6,458 nt of DNA, taken from positions 1-6,458 of the forward strand of contig JAJECR010000313.1 of NCBI GenBank assembly GCA_022821935.1. Reading direction: 5' to 3'. The stretch is from Candidatus Latescibacterota bacterium (GTDB lineage: Bacteria; JAAXHH01). The position numbers and the translations under genes are program-made. Below the pieces are notes generated by a model. It was not told the origin of the DNA and did not search any database. It saw only the letters and a program-made list of their open reading frames with translations. This document shows positions 1 to 6,062 of the stretch, in pieces (within the stretch, counting starts at the first letter, position 1; each line of letters begins with the position of its first letter).

Positions 1-674
1 GAGGGGACGGCACGCTGCTCAAGACGGCGCGCCTGGTAGGCGGTTCCGGCATACCCATTCTCGGAGTCAACTCCGGAAAGCTCGGTTTCATGATGCAGAC
101 GACGCCCGACGAGCTTGGCGACGCCCTTGAACGGGTGTTCGAAGGGAGATACTCGCTGGACAAGAGACTGGTCCTGCAGGGAAGGACAGGGAACGGAACT
201 TCGGGGGACGCGCATACCGGAGAGGTTTTCTCGGCGCTGAACGATATCGTGATCGACAAAGGTTCGATCTGCCGGGTCATCGAACTGGGCATCTACGTCA
301 ACGACGAATACGTCAATGACGTTATGGCAGACGGACTGATCGTCTCGACTCCGACCGGCTCCACGGCCTATTCGCTGGCGGCGGGCGGACCGATCCTCGC
401 GCCCGACATGGAAGCGATCGTCGTATCGCCCATCTGTCCGCACACCCTGTCCAACCGGGCCATGGTGCTCGCCGCGCGCGACCGCGTCCGGATCGAAGTC
501 CGGGCCGATCATCCGGATCTCCTGCTCACCGTGGACGGCCAGGAAAACGTGGTCATTCAGCCGGGCTGCACCGTCGAACTTTGCCGGGCGGAACACACCA
601 TACATCTGATCCGGTTCACGGATCGCTCTTTTTACGACGTCCTGCGAACGAAGCTGAAATGGGGCGAACGCTGA
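1..674 (+). CDS. nadK: NAD kinase, C-terminal part (5' end outside window)
   Basis: ATP-NAD kinase phosphorylates NAD+ at the 2'-hydroxyl of the adenosine ribose to make NADP+; it is a cytosolic enzyme. The reading frame is open from the left edge, with the first full codon at base 3, and 223 residues are visible. It opens within the catalytic GGDGT loop (G-D-G-T seen; the split preceding codon ends in 'ga', consistent with Gly), followed by N-S-G-K-L-G-F. Further diagnostic blocks are N-D at visible residues 80-81, TPTGSTAYSLAAGGPI at 116-131 and V-D-G-Q at 177-180, all in the family order. Family members are about 290 residues, so roughly the first 70 are missing. The ATG at 90 lies inside the conserved core and is not the true start. 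recN follows after an 18-bp gap; nadK-recN adjacency is common in bacteria and supports both calls. Family identification is firm. Confidence 0.96.
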   Translation, partial: GDGTLLKTARLVGGSGIPILGVNSGKLGFMMQTTPDELGDALERVFEGRYSLDKRLVLQGRTGNGTSGDAHTGEVFSALNDIVIDKGSICRVIELGIYVNDEYVNDVMADGLIVSTPTGSTAYSLAAGGPILAPDMEAIVVSPICPHTLSNRAMVLAARDRVRIEVRADHPDLLLTVDGQENVVIQPGCTVELCRAEHTIHLIRFTDRSFYDVLRTKLKWGER

Positions 675-692
675 GTAAACCTGTTGTGGCCT

Positions 693-2402
693 ATGCTCGC
701 GAACCTGAGGGTTAGAAACTACGCGTTGCTGGACGAGGTGGACATCGAGTTCACGCCCGGACTGAACGTGCTCACGGGGGAAACCGGATCCGGGAAGTCC
801 ATCCTGATCGGCGCGCTGGGACTCATTCTCGGCGGCCGGGCCACGTCGGAGGCCATACGCGGCGGCGCCCGGACCGCGATAATCGAAGGGTTGTTCGAAG
901 GAATGTGCGACGCGCAGGTGCAGGCCCTGCTGTCGGAAATCGGCGTGGACATGGAAGACGGTACGCTGATCATCCGGCGGGAGGTCAGCCGCGACGGGCG
1001 CAACAGGTGCTCGATCAACGGGTGCCTGGTCACCGTTTCCGTCCTCAAGAGCCTCGGCGACCTGCTGGTGGACCTGCACGGCCAGCACGATCACCAGTCG
1101 CTTCTGAACCCGAGGACGCACCGGGACTTTCTGGACGGTTTCGAGGACGCCGGAGCGCCACAACAGCAGGTCGCCGAGGCCTACCGTCACTTCACAGAAC
1201 GATCGGAAGCGCTGAGGCAGTTGGACGATGAACTCGCCGCCACCCGGGAGCGGGAGGAACTGTACCGCTTTCAACTGCACGAGCTTGAACAGGCGGAACT
1301 GTCCCCGGGAGAAGACGAAGAGCTGGAAAGGGAACGGGCCGTCCTTGAAAACGCGGAGCAACTGATCCGGGTCGCCTCGGACGCTTTCGAGGCGCTCTCC
1401 GAAGGGGAAGGCGCGGCGGTCGACGGACTGGTCCGGGTCATCCGCGCGCTGGAAGAAGCGGAGCGTATCGACCCCGCGCTCGGGGAAGCCCTCGGGGGTG
1501 TCCGGAACGCGCGCTACCAGCTCGACGACAGCATCGATTTCCTGCGGCGCTACCGCGACCGCGTCGAGTACGACCCGGCGCGCCTGGAAGAGGTGCTTGA
1601 CCGCCTGGACCTCGTCGGGCGTCTCAAACGCAAGTACGGCGCAACGATCGAGGACGTCGTGGCCTACCAGGACCGGATCGCCGGGGAACTGGACCTGATG
1701 GATACGGTCGACGAACGGCGGGACCGTTTACGCGCGGAAGTGGAAGCTGCCCGCCAGGCGCTGACCGAGCGGGCGAAGGCCCTGTCGGACCGGCGAAAAC
1801 AGGTAGCGCGCAAGCTGGAGAGCAGGGTGGTGGCGGAGCTGGCGGAACTGGGTATGGGGAAGACGGGATTCCAGGTCCGAATCGACTGGCAGGCGTCCGA
1901 AGACGGCCCGCTGCGCATCGACGGGCGCACCTATCGCGTGGACGCCCGCGGGATGGACCTGATCGAGTTCCTGATATCGCCCAATGCCGGGGAGGCGCTC
2001 AAGCCGCTGGTGAGCATCGCGTCCGGCGGGGAGATATCCCGGGTCATGCTGGCCCTGAAGGTGATCCTGGCCGAATCGGACCGCATGCCGACGCTGGTCT
2101 TCGACGAACTCGATATTGGCATCGGCGGGCGCATCGCCGAATCGGTCGGGCACCGGCTGAAGTTAGTGTCCAGGGACCACCAGGTGCTGTGCATCACCCA
2201 TCTTCACCAGGTGGCCTGCTGGGGCCGCACGCATTTCACCGTGCACAAGCAGTCGGACCGCGGCAGGTCGGTCACGCTGGTCGATCACCTGGACGAGGAC
2301 GGCAGGGTCCAGGAGATCGCGCGCATGCTGGCCGGGGAGACGGTGGACGCCATGGCACTATCACACGCCCGCGAGATGCTTCGGCGAACGGCAGCCGTAT
2401 GA
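693..2402 (+). CDS. recN: DNA repair protein RecN (SMC-like ATPase)
   Basis: RecN is an SMC-like cytosolic ATPase that acts at DNA double-strand breaks in recombinational repair. The 569-residue product has the usual length (E. coli RecN is 553). Seen in order: N-terminal MLANLRVRNYALLDEVDIEF, Walker A GETGSGKS at 29-36, the RecN block D-L-H-G-Q-H-D-H-Q at 127-135, a long Glu/Arg/Leu-rich region (about 150-370) expected to form the coiled coil, the ABC signature SGGE at 444-447, Walker B TLVFDELD with D471 and E472, and the T-H-L-H-Q-V-A switch block at 502-508. The start at ATG 693 is chosen because it matches the family N-terminus. A TTG at 684 would add three residues, and neither start has a clear Shine-Dalgarno. 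RecN is SOS-induced in many bacteria, but no promoter or LexA-like box is visible in the 18 bp upstream, so transcription probably comes through nadK. Confidence 0.97.
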   Translation: MLANLRVRNYALLDEVDIEFTPGLNVLTGETGSGKSILIGALGLILGGRATSEAIRGGARTAIIEGLFEGMCDAQVQALLSEIGVDMEDGTLIIRREVSRDGRNRCSINGCLVTVSVLKSLGDLLVDLHGQHDHQSLLNPRTHRDFLDGFEDAGAPQQQVAEAYRHFTERSEALRQLDDELAATREREELYRFQLHELEQAELSPGEDEELERERAVLENAEQLIRVASDAFEALSEGEGAAVDGLVRVIRALEEAERIDPALGEALGGVRNARYQLDDSIDFLRRYRDRVEYDPARLEEVLDRLDLVGRLKRKYGATIEDVVAYQDRIAGELDLMDTVDERRDRLRAEVEAARQALTERAKALSDRRKQVARKLESRVVAELAELGMGKTGFQVRIDWQASEDGPLRIDGRTYRVDARGMDLIEFLISPNAGEALKPLVSIASGGEISRVMLALKVILAESDRMPTLVFDELDIGIGGRIAESVGHRLKLVSRDHQVLCITHLHQVACWGRTHFTVHKQSDRGRSVTLVDHLDEDGRVQEIARMLAGETVDAMALSHAREMLRRTAAV

Positions 2403-2408
2403 GGACGC

Positions 2409-2414
2409 GAGGGA
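2409..2414 (+). promoter_or_regulatory. Shine-Dalgarno site of the pgsA-like gene
   Basis: GAGGGA lies 7 nt before the ATG at 2422, in the 19-bp gap after recN. It matters because it supports the upstream ATG and therefore the unusual Arg/Pro-rich N-terminal extension; there is no in-frame ATG between this start and the conserved core. Confidence 0.6.
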
Positions 2415-2421
2415 CGGCGAC

Positions 2422-3159
2422 ATGAGCCCGGGTGACGAACGGGACAGGAGAAACAGGCGGACCAGGCCGACCAGACCGGCCAGGCTGACCGGAAGAGCGG
2501 ACGGGTTCTGGTTTCCGCCCAACCTGTTGTCCCTGTCGCGGATAGCCGCCGTGCCTGTCATCTACTGGGGTTTCGCAAGAGATTCGCAGTTGGGCCTTTA
2601 CGTGCTCATCGGCCTGGCCTTTCTGACGGACGCGGCCGATGGCTACCTGGCGCGCCGTTTCCGCTGGGAAAGCAAATGGGGGCTTGTCCTCGACCCGCTG
2701 GCCGACAAGATCCTGGTCGGCGCCCTGGCGGTCTTCCTGGTGCTCTTCCGGGATTTCCCCCTGTGGGCGGCCGCGCTCATCATCGCCCGCGACCTGTCCA
2801 TACTGGGGGCGGGCGTGTGTCTTTATCTCAAACCCGGCAGCGTGGTACTCCCGGCCGACAGGATCGGCAAACTGACCACCCTGGTCACAGGCGGCGCGCT
2901 TTTCCTTTACGCCGTGGATCTGCAGCCTTACGGAAACTGGGCGCTCTGGGCGGCGCTGTGCTGTGTCGTCGGATCGGGCATCCATTACATCCTGGGCTTA
3001 GCCAGGCTGGTCCGGACGCGGGCGAGCGGACCAGGCGGACCAGGCAGTCCGGGCGGACCGGGCGGGCCAGGCGGGCCAGGCGGACCGGGAACCCCCGAAC
3101 CCGTCGTTTCGGGACCGGCGGATGGTGGGGTAATGCGGCAGGAACGAACGCTTACATGA
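2422..3159 (+). CDS. pgsA: CDP-alcohol phosphatidyltransferase, probably phosphatidylglycerophosphate synthase
   Basis: Integral membrane enzyme of the CDP-alcohol phosphatidyltransferase family. The likely reaction is CDP-diacylglycerol plus glycerol-3-phosphate to phosphatidylglycerophosphate and CMP, the committed step to phosphatidylglycerol and cardiolipin. The full catalytic motif D-x2-D-G-x2-A-R-x8-G-x3-D-x3-D runs from D70 to D95 (D70, D73, G74, A77, R78, G87, D91, D95). P-N-L-L-S-L-S-R at 33-40 precedes the first hydrophobic segment, and several membrane segments follow up to about residue 198. P-A-D-R-I-G-K-L-T-T resembles the PgsA G-K-x-K-T region, which favours PgsA over other family members; substrate choice remains an inference. 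Residues 1-28 form an Arg/Pro/Thr-rich extension, and residues 203-223 are seven G-P-G type triplets followed by a polar tail. Both ends are unusual for PgsA. The stop overlaps the next gene's start (ATGA). Confidence 0.85.
   Translation: MSPGDERDRRNRRTRPTRPARLTGRADGFWFPPNLLSLSRIAAVPVIYWGFARDSQLGLYVLIGLAFLTDAADGYLARRFRWESKWGLVLDPLADKILVGALAVFLVLFRDFPLWAAALIIARDLSILGAGVCLYLKPGSVVLPADRIGKLTTLVTGGALFLYAVDLQPYGNWALWAALCCVVGSGIHYILGLARLVRTRASGPGGPGSPGGPGGPGGPGGPGTPEPVVSGPADGGVMRQERTLT
2458..2493 (+). repeat. Imperfect 9-bp tandem repeat, N-terminal end of the pgsA-like gene
   Basis: Four imperfect 9-bp units: CGGACCAGG, CCGACCAGA, CCGGCCAGG, CTGACCGGA. Read in frame they encode R-T-R, P-T-R, P-A-R, L-T-G in the basic N-terminal extension. 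The stretch shares a 14-bp exact match (2454-2467 with 3032-3045) with the repeat at the other end of the same gene. Confidence 0.7.
3028..3090 (+). repeat. 9-bp tandem repeat (seven units) encoding a Gly-Pro-Gly tail
   Basis: Seven consecutive 9-bp units of the form GGNCCNGGN (GGACCAGGC twice, AGTCCGGGC, GGACCGGGC, GGGCCAGGC twice, GGACCGGGA). They encode six G-P-G triplets and one S-P-G at residues 203-223 of the pgsA-like protein, after its last membrane segment. Units differ mainly at third codon positions, so the array is not newly expanded. The translated pattern is collagen-like (Gly every third residue). Whether it folds as such, or is a disordered tail, cannot be told from sequence. 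Confidence 0.85.
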
Positions 3160-4100
3160 ATCGCGGCGCTTCGAAATGGGCGGTCACCGGTTGGCATCAC
3201 CTGTCGTTCGAGCGGCCAGAAGATTGGACGATCGGCGCGGTTACCGGAGATTTCGCATCGGGTTACCTGCGGCTCGACGATACGGAAATGCCCCGATTCG
3301 AATTGAGGTGGGAGCGCACCCGGGGCCGGGAACCCGTCGACCAGGTGGTGACGAGATATCTCAAGAACCTTTCCGGAAAGGGCGGGAAGAACGCACCGCC
3401 CGTGAAGGTCCGACGGGACCTGGGACTCATCAAGGACGAGACCGTACTGGCGGACAGAACGGTGGAGGGGTTCCACTGGCGGACGGAGGGACGGGACCCC
3501 CTGCAGGCCTATGGCTGCCTGTGGATGTGCGAAATCTGCGGCCGCACGGTATTTGCCCAGGTCCTCGGCCGCGGGGGCGAATCCATCATGAACCCGGCCG
3601 CGCGACTGCTGAACACCTTGGACGACCACGCGCGCGGCGACACCGCTACCTGGGCGGTATACGGATTGAAATTCGATCTGCCGTCCGACTGCACCCTCAA
3701 GAAGCACTCCTTTCTGACGGGACAGATCGAGTTGACATTTGAGCGCGACGGCGCCAGATTGGAAGTGGTCAGGACGAGTCTTGCCGAAATGCATCTCGAG
3801 AACCGGACGTTTGCGGAGTGGTTCCAGGATACGCACGGTAACGAGATCGACAACTGGTCCGATGACAACAGTCCGATTTACGGCCATCCGGGCATCCGCG
3901 GGACGGGCGAGGGCGTGGATCCGGAGACGGTTCACAGCCGGATGGCGTGGCTGCCCTGGCGGCGGCCCCGAAAAAAACCATTGAGTTGTTGCGGCTGGCA
4001 TTGTATCGATGGCAATAGGCTTTACGTGCTGCGACACATGGACGAGACGCACCAGCCCGACTTCCTGGACGAGATAGCCGCTACCGTGGTTTGCCACTGA
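3156..4100 (+). CDS. Conserved-looking protein of unknown function with an internal duplication (C-x-W-x-C in each half)
   Basis: I do not recognise a named family. The 314-residue product has no signal peptide or membrane segment and is probably cytosolic. Two halves resemble each other. The first starts L16-S-F-E-R-P-E-D-W-T and reaches C121-L-W-M-C125; the second starts L171-K-F-D-L-P-S-D-C-T and reaches C279-G-W-H-C283. L-to-C spacing is 105 and 108 residues. Each half then has a short strand-like stretch and a final helix-like segment. C128 adds a C-x2-C in the first half. The 'F-x2-P-x-D/W' opening recalls Mog1/PsbP/DcrB-like alpha/beta domains; that is inference only. ATG 3156 overlaps the pgsA-like stop (ATGA) and has CAGGAA at 3139-3144, 11 nt upstream. 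A frame extension upstream exists but runs through pgsA and is rejected. Context: it precedes a PqqD-like gene and an ABC transporter, so it may serve them. Cys residues could bind metal, unproven. Confidence 0.85.
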   Translation: MNRGASKWAVTGWHHLSFERPEDWTIGAVTGDFASGYLRLDDTEMPRFELRWERTRGREPVDQVVTRYLKNLSGKGGKNAPPVKVRRDLGLIKDETVLADRTVEGFHWRTEGRDPLQAYGCLWMCEICGRTVFAQVLGRGGESIMNPAARLLNTLDDHARGDTATWAVYGLKFDLPSDCTLKKHSFLTGQIELTFERDGARLEVVRTSLAEMHLENRTFAEWFQDTHGNEIDNWSDDNSPIYGHPGIRGTGEGVDPETVHSRMAWLPWRRPRKKPLSCCGWHCIDGNRLYVLRHMDETHQPDFLDEIAATVVCH

Positions 4101-4109
4101 TCGTGCGGA

Positions 4110-4125
4110 ACGCGAACGTTCGCGT
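4110..4125. promoter_or_regulatory. Perfect 16-bp palindrome in the gap before the PqqD-like gene
   Basis: ACGCGAACGTTCGCGT is identical to its reverse complement and lies in the 58-bp gap between the duplicated-domain gene and the PqqD-like gene. As DNA it could be an operator for a dimeric regulator; as RNA it could fold into a 6-bp stem with a 4-nt loop. A second small inverted repeat, GGAA-CGC-TTCC, lies at 4135-4145, and GGAACGC occurs in both (4106-4112 and 4135-4141). There is no T-run, so it is not an intrinsic terminator. Function is unproven. Confidence 0.35.
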
Positions 4126-4158
4126 CCATGGCCGGGAACGCTTCCACGGATCGCAATC

Positions 4159-4557
4159 ATGATGTCGCTCTTTCGAAAGAAACCGCCCCCGCTGCCTCGA
4201 AGGGAGTTGTTGCGCGCGAAGCCGGTACGCAACGAAAGACTGACCTGCGAAGAAAACTCCGACGGGGAAATCGTACTGGGTATCCCGAGGAGAAAGACCT
4301 GGTGGATCAATACCCTGTCCAGGGTGTTCTACGTGCCGAGCCGGCGAACGGTGGTGCTGGACAAAATCGGTTCGTTCCTCTGGGGGCTTTGTGACGGACG
4401 GAACACCGTGGATCATGTCATATCGACGATCCGGAACGAATACAAGCTGGAACGCAAGGAAGCGGAAGTCTCCACGCTGACGTATCTGAAGCAACTCACG
4501 GAAAAGGGATTGATCGGACTGGCCGTGGCAAACAGAAAAGGAGAAAAGAGCGCATGA
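4159..4557 (+). CDS. PqqD-like small winged-helix protein
   Basis: 132-residue protein of the PqqD superfamily. In known members (PqqD, and leader-binding domains in peptide-modifying systems) this fold binds a precursor peptide and presents it to a modifying enzyme. The core is at about 62-121: R-R-T-V-V-L-D68-K-I-G71-S-F-L-W75-G-L-C-D79-G80, then T-V-D-H-V-I, Y95-K-L-E, and L-K-Q-L-T-E-K-G-L-I at 110-119, matching the 'LD-x2-G-x3-W-x-L-x-DG ... L-x2-L-x2-x-G-L-I' pattern. An extra N-terminal region (about 1-60) carries basic and Pro-rich sequence and W48-W49. No membrane segment is seen. Start is ATG 4159 or ATG 4162; only a weak GGA lies upstream. The TGA overlaps the permease start (ATGA), implying translational coupling. 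No radical SAM or precursor gene is nearby, so a PQQ role is unlikely; partnership with the adjacent ABC transporter is inferred. Confidence 0.85.
   Translation: MMSLFRKKPPPLPRRELLRAKPVRNERLTCEENSDGEIVLGIPRRKTWWINTLSRVFYVPSRRTVVLDKIGSFLWGLCDGRNTVDHVISTIRNEYKLERKEAEVSTLTYLKQLTEKGLIGLAVANRKGEKSA
4538..4543 (+). promoter_or_regulatory. Shine-Dalgarno site of the ABC permease gene
   Basis: AAGGAG lies 10 nt before ATG 4554, inside the end of the PqqD-like gene. It fixes the permease start at the ATGA overlap and argues that the short permease is complete at its N-terminus. Confidence 0.65.
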
Positions 4558-5216
4558 CGACGGAATCGGTCGCGACGGCCGGCACGACGGAGAAGCAGAT
4601 CTCACTGCCCTTGTCCAAGGCGATCGAGATCAGTTTCCGCAGTCTGAGGATCCGGTTCTGGCGGTCGCTGATCACGATCGGAGGCATCTTTTTCGGCATT
4701 GCCTTTCTCATGTCCATTCTGACCAGCGCGTCCATCAACGAAGCGCTCGTGGAAAACGGCTCCCCCCAGGTCCGGGCGCTGCTGGAACAGAAAGGGGCGG
4801 ACGGCGATTCGGCGACGCAGCAGGTATGGCTCGTTTCCCTCTCCCTGCTGGTGTGCGTCGTCGGGATCACCAACGCCATGCTGATGTCGGTAACCGAAAG
4901 GTACCGGGAAATCGGTACCATGAAATGCCTGGGGGCGCTGGACAAGTTCATCATACAACTGTTCGTGCTGGAGTCGACCTTCCAGGGACTGGTCGGTTCC
5001 GTGGGCGGGGTCATACTGGGCTGCCTGTTCATGCTGGTTTCCATGATGACCTCCTACGGATGGGACCCCCTGATGCTGTTTCCCGTGCTGGATGTGGCGC
5101 GAAGCGGCCTGTATTCGCTGGGAGCCGGACTGGGCCTCGCCATCATCGGGGCGCTGTATCCCGCGTACCGGGCATCCCAGATGCCGCCGGCCGACGCCAT
5201 GCGCACGGAAGTTTAA
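4554..5216 (+). CDS. Compact FtsX/MacB-type ABC transporter permease
   Basis: Inner-membrane subunit of an ABC transporter of the MacB/LolC/FtsX class; such proteins usually couple cytoplasmic ATP hydrolysis to movements outside the membrane rather than to a classical pore. Length is 220 residues, with four predicted membrane segments at about 38-57, 92-113, 138-166 and 185-203. The class hallmarks are E119-I-G-T-M-K-C-L-G-A (cytoplasmic coupling segment after TM2) and Y-P-A-Y-R-A-S-Q-M-P-P-A-D-A-M-R-T-E near the C-terminus. The oddity is the loop between TM1 and TM2: only about 34 residues (58-91), where MacB and LolC have a large periplasmic domain and proteins near 400 residues. The frame is intact with no sign of an internal break, and the start is supported by an ATGA overlap and a good Shine-Dalgarno, so this looks like a genuinely minimal form. 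The ATPase partner follows 69 bp downstream. Substrate unknown. Confidence 0.9.
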   Translation: MTTESVATAGTTEKQISLPLSKAIEISFRSLRIRFWRSLITIGGIFFGIAFLMSILTSASINEALVENGSPQVRALLEQKGADGDSATQQVWLVSLSLLVCVVGITNAMLMSVTERYREIGTMKCLGALDKFIIQLFVLESTFQGLVGSVGGVILGCLFMLVSMMTSYGWDPLMLFPVLDVARSGLYSLGAGLGLAIIGALYPAYRASQMPPADAMRTEV

Positions 5217-5272
5217 CGTTGGAGCATACCCGGAATACCTTGCCGGATCGAAGGGATTCGGACGGATACCTG

Positions 5273-5279
5273 AAAGGGG
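5273..5279 (+). promoter_or_regulatory. Shine-Dalgarno site of the ABC ATPase gene
   Basis: AAAGGGG lies 6 nt before ATG 5286, at the end of the 69-bp gap after the permease. It supports this start over the in-frame ATG at 5310. No promoter is evident in the gap. Confidence 0.5.
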
Positions 5280-5285
5280 CGGGAA

Positions 5286-6062
5286 ATGACAGAAGAGCAG
5301 ACCGCGGTAATGGACGCGCCGGATACTGAAACCCAGAATATCGTCCGCACGCGCGGGGTCAAGCGAGTTTACCAGATGGGCAAGCTTTCCCTGGAGGCCC
5401 TCAAGGGCATCGACATGGAGGTCCAGCGCGGGGAGTACATATCCATCATGGGTCCGTCAGGCTCGGGCAAGTCCACCCTGTTCAACATGATCGGCGCGCT
5501 GGACAAGCCCACGGAGGGCAAGGTCTACATCGACGAGGTCGACGTCGCCCAGCTGGACGCCTACGAACTGGCCTGGCTCCGGTGCCGCAAGATCGGCTAC
5601 ATCTTTCAGACCTTCAACCTGATTCCGGTCATGACCGCCCTGGAGAACGTCACCCTGCCGATGATTTTCGCCGGGCTGGCGACGGACGAGGCCATCGACA
5701 AGGGCGTCGACCTGCTGACGCTGGTGGGGCTCGGCGAACGGGTCCAGCACAAGCCGCTGGAACTGTCCGGCGGGCAGCAGCAGCGTGTCGCCGTGGCCCG
5801 TGCTCTGGCCAACGATCCGGCCATCGTCCTCGCGGACGAGCCCACGGGTAACCTGGACCGGAAAACGGGACGGGAGATCATCGAGCTGTTGCGGGAACTG
5901 AACCAGGAAAAGCAGGTGACGATCATTTCGGCGACCCACGATCTGAAGATGCTGGACGTTTCAGACCGCATCCTGTGGGTACAGGACGGAAGGATCACCA
6001 AGAACCAGCGGCGTGACGAGCTGGATCTGGACCTGGGCCAGATCGGCGCCGAGGAAGAATAG
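5286..6062 (+). CDS. MacB/LolD-type ABC transporter ATP-binding protein
   Basis: Cytoplasmic ATPase subunit that powers the neighbouring FtsX/MacB-type permease. The 258-residue protein has every catalytic element: Walker A GPSGSGKS at 56-63, Q-loop Q108 in Y-I-F-Q-T-F-N-L, signature LSGGQQQRVAVARAL at 160-174, Walker B I-V-L-A-D-E with catalytic E185, D-loop N-L-D at 189-191 and switch H218 in S-A-T-H-D. The P-T-G-N-L-D and L-x-P-V-M-T-A-L-E-N-V wording is typical of the MacB/LolD/FtsE group. About 20 residues precede the first strand, and an acidic tail (about 238-258, ending G-A-E-E-E) follows the nucleotide-binding domain. Standalone ATPase gene, not fused to the permease as in E. coli MacB. 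Same strand as the permease and probably co-transcribed; last gene before a convergent secA, so it likely ends the operon. Exported substrate or mechanical target is unknown. Confidence 0.95.
   Translation: MTEEQTAVMDAPDTETQNIVRTRGVKRVYQMGKLSLEALKGIDMEVQRGEYISIMGPSGSGKSTLFNMIGALDKPTEGKVYIDEVDVAQLDAYELAWLRCRKIGYIFQTFNLIPVMTALENVTLPMIFAGLATDEAIDKGVDLLTLVGLGERVQHKPLELSGGQQQRVAVARALANDPAIVLADEPTGNLDRKTGREIIELLRELNQEKQVTIISATHDLKMLDVSDRILWVQDGRITKNQRRDELDLDLGQIGAEEE

Noticed and set aside
2676..3155. Upstream in-frame extension of the unknown 314-residue protein into the pgsA-like gene
   Set aside because: The extension is Arg/Gly/Pro-rich shadow translation of the pgsA-like core. The ATG at 3156 has a Shine-Dalgarno and the typical ATGA overlap.
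4110..4125. LexA (SOS) box, given GAAC/GTTC half-sites and recN in the window
   Set aside because: The Bacillus-type LexA site has four bases between GAAC and GTTC; here the half-sites abut. The palindrome is also far downstream of recN.
4101..4158. Intrinsic terminator after the unknown gene
   Set aside because: The palindrome can form a stem but no T-run follows, and the same-strand cassette continues immediately.
2985..4310. Long minus-strand open frame (441 codons) with a collagen-like G-P-P C-terminal end
   Set aside because: It lies opposite the pgsA-like gene end, the unknown 314-residue gene and the PqqD-like gene start. The plus-strand genes have Shine-Dalgarno sites, start/stop overlaps and family motifs. 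The G-P-P stretch is just the complement of the 9-bp repeat; high GC makes long antisense frames common.
4159..4557. True PqqD of PQQ biosynthesis
   Set aside because: No pqqA, B, C or E lies in the window, the protein is longer than classical PqqD, and it is coupled to an ABC permease.
5217..5285. Hidden precursor-peptide gene or regulatory repeat in the permease-ATPase gap
   Set aside because: No ATG-started small frame with its own Shine-Dalgarno lies here. The only repeat is the short imperfect pair CGGAATACCT/CGGATACCT, too weak to call.
5457..5939. Minus-strand open frame opposite the ABC ATPase
   Set aside because: It sits fully opposite a gene with every ABC motif intact and shows no recognisable domain; shadow frame.
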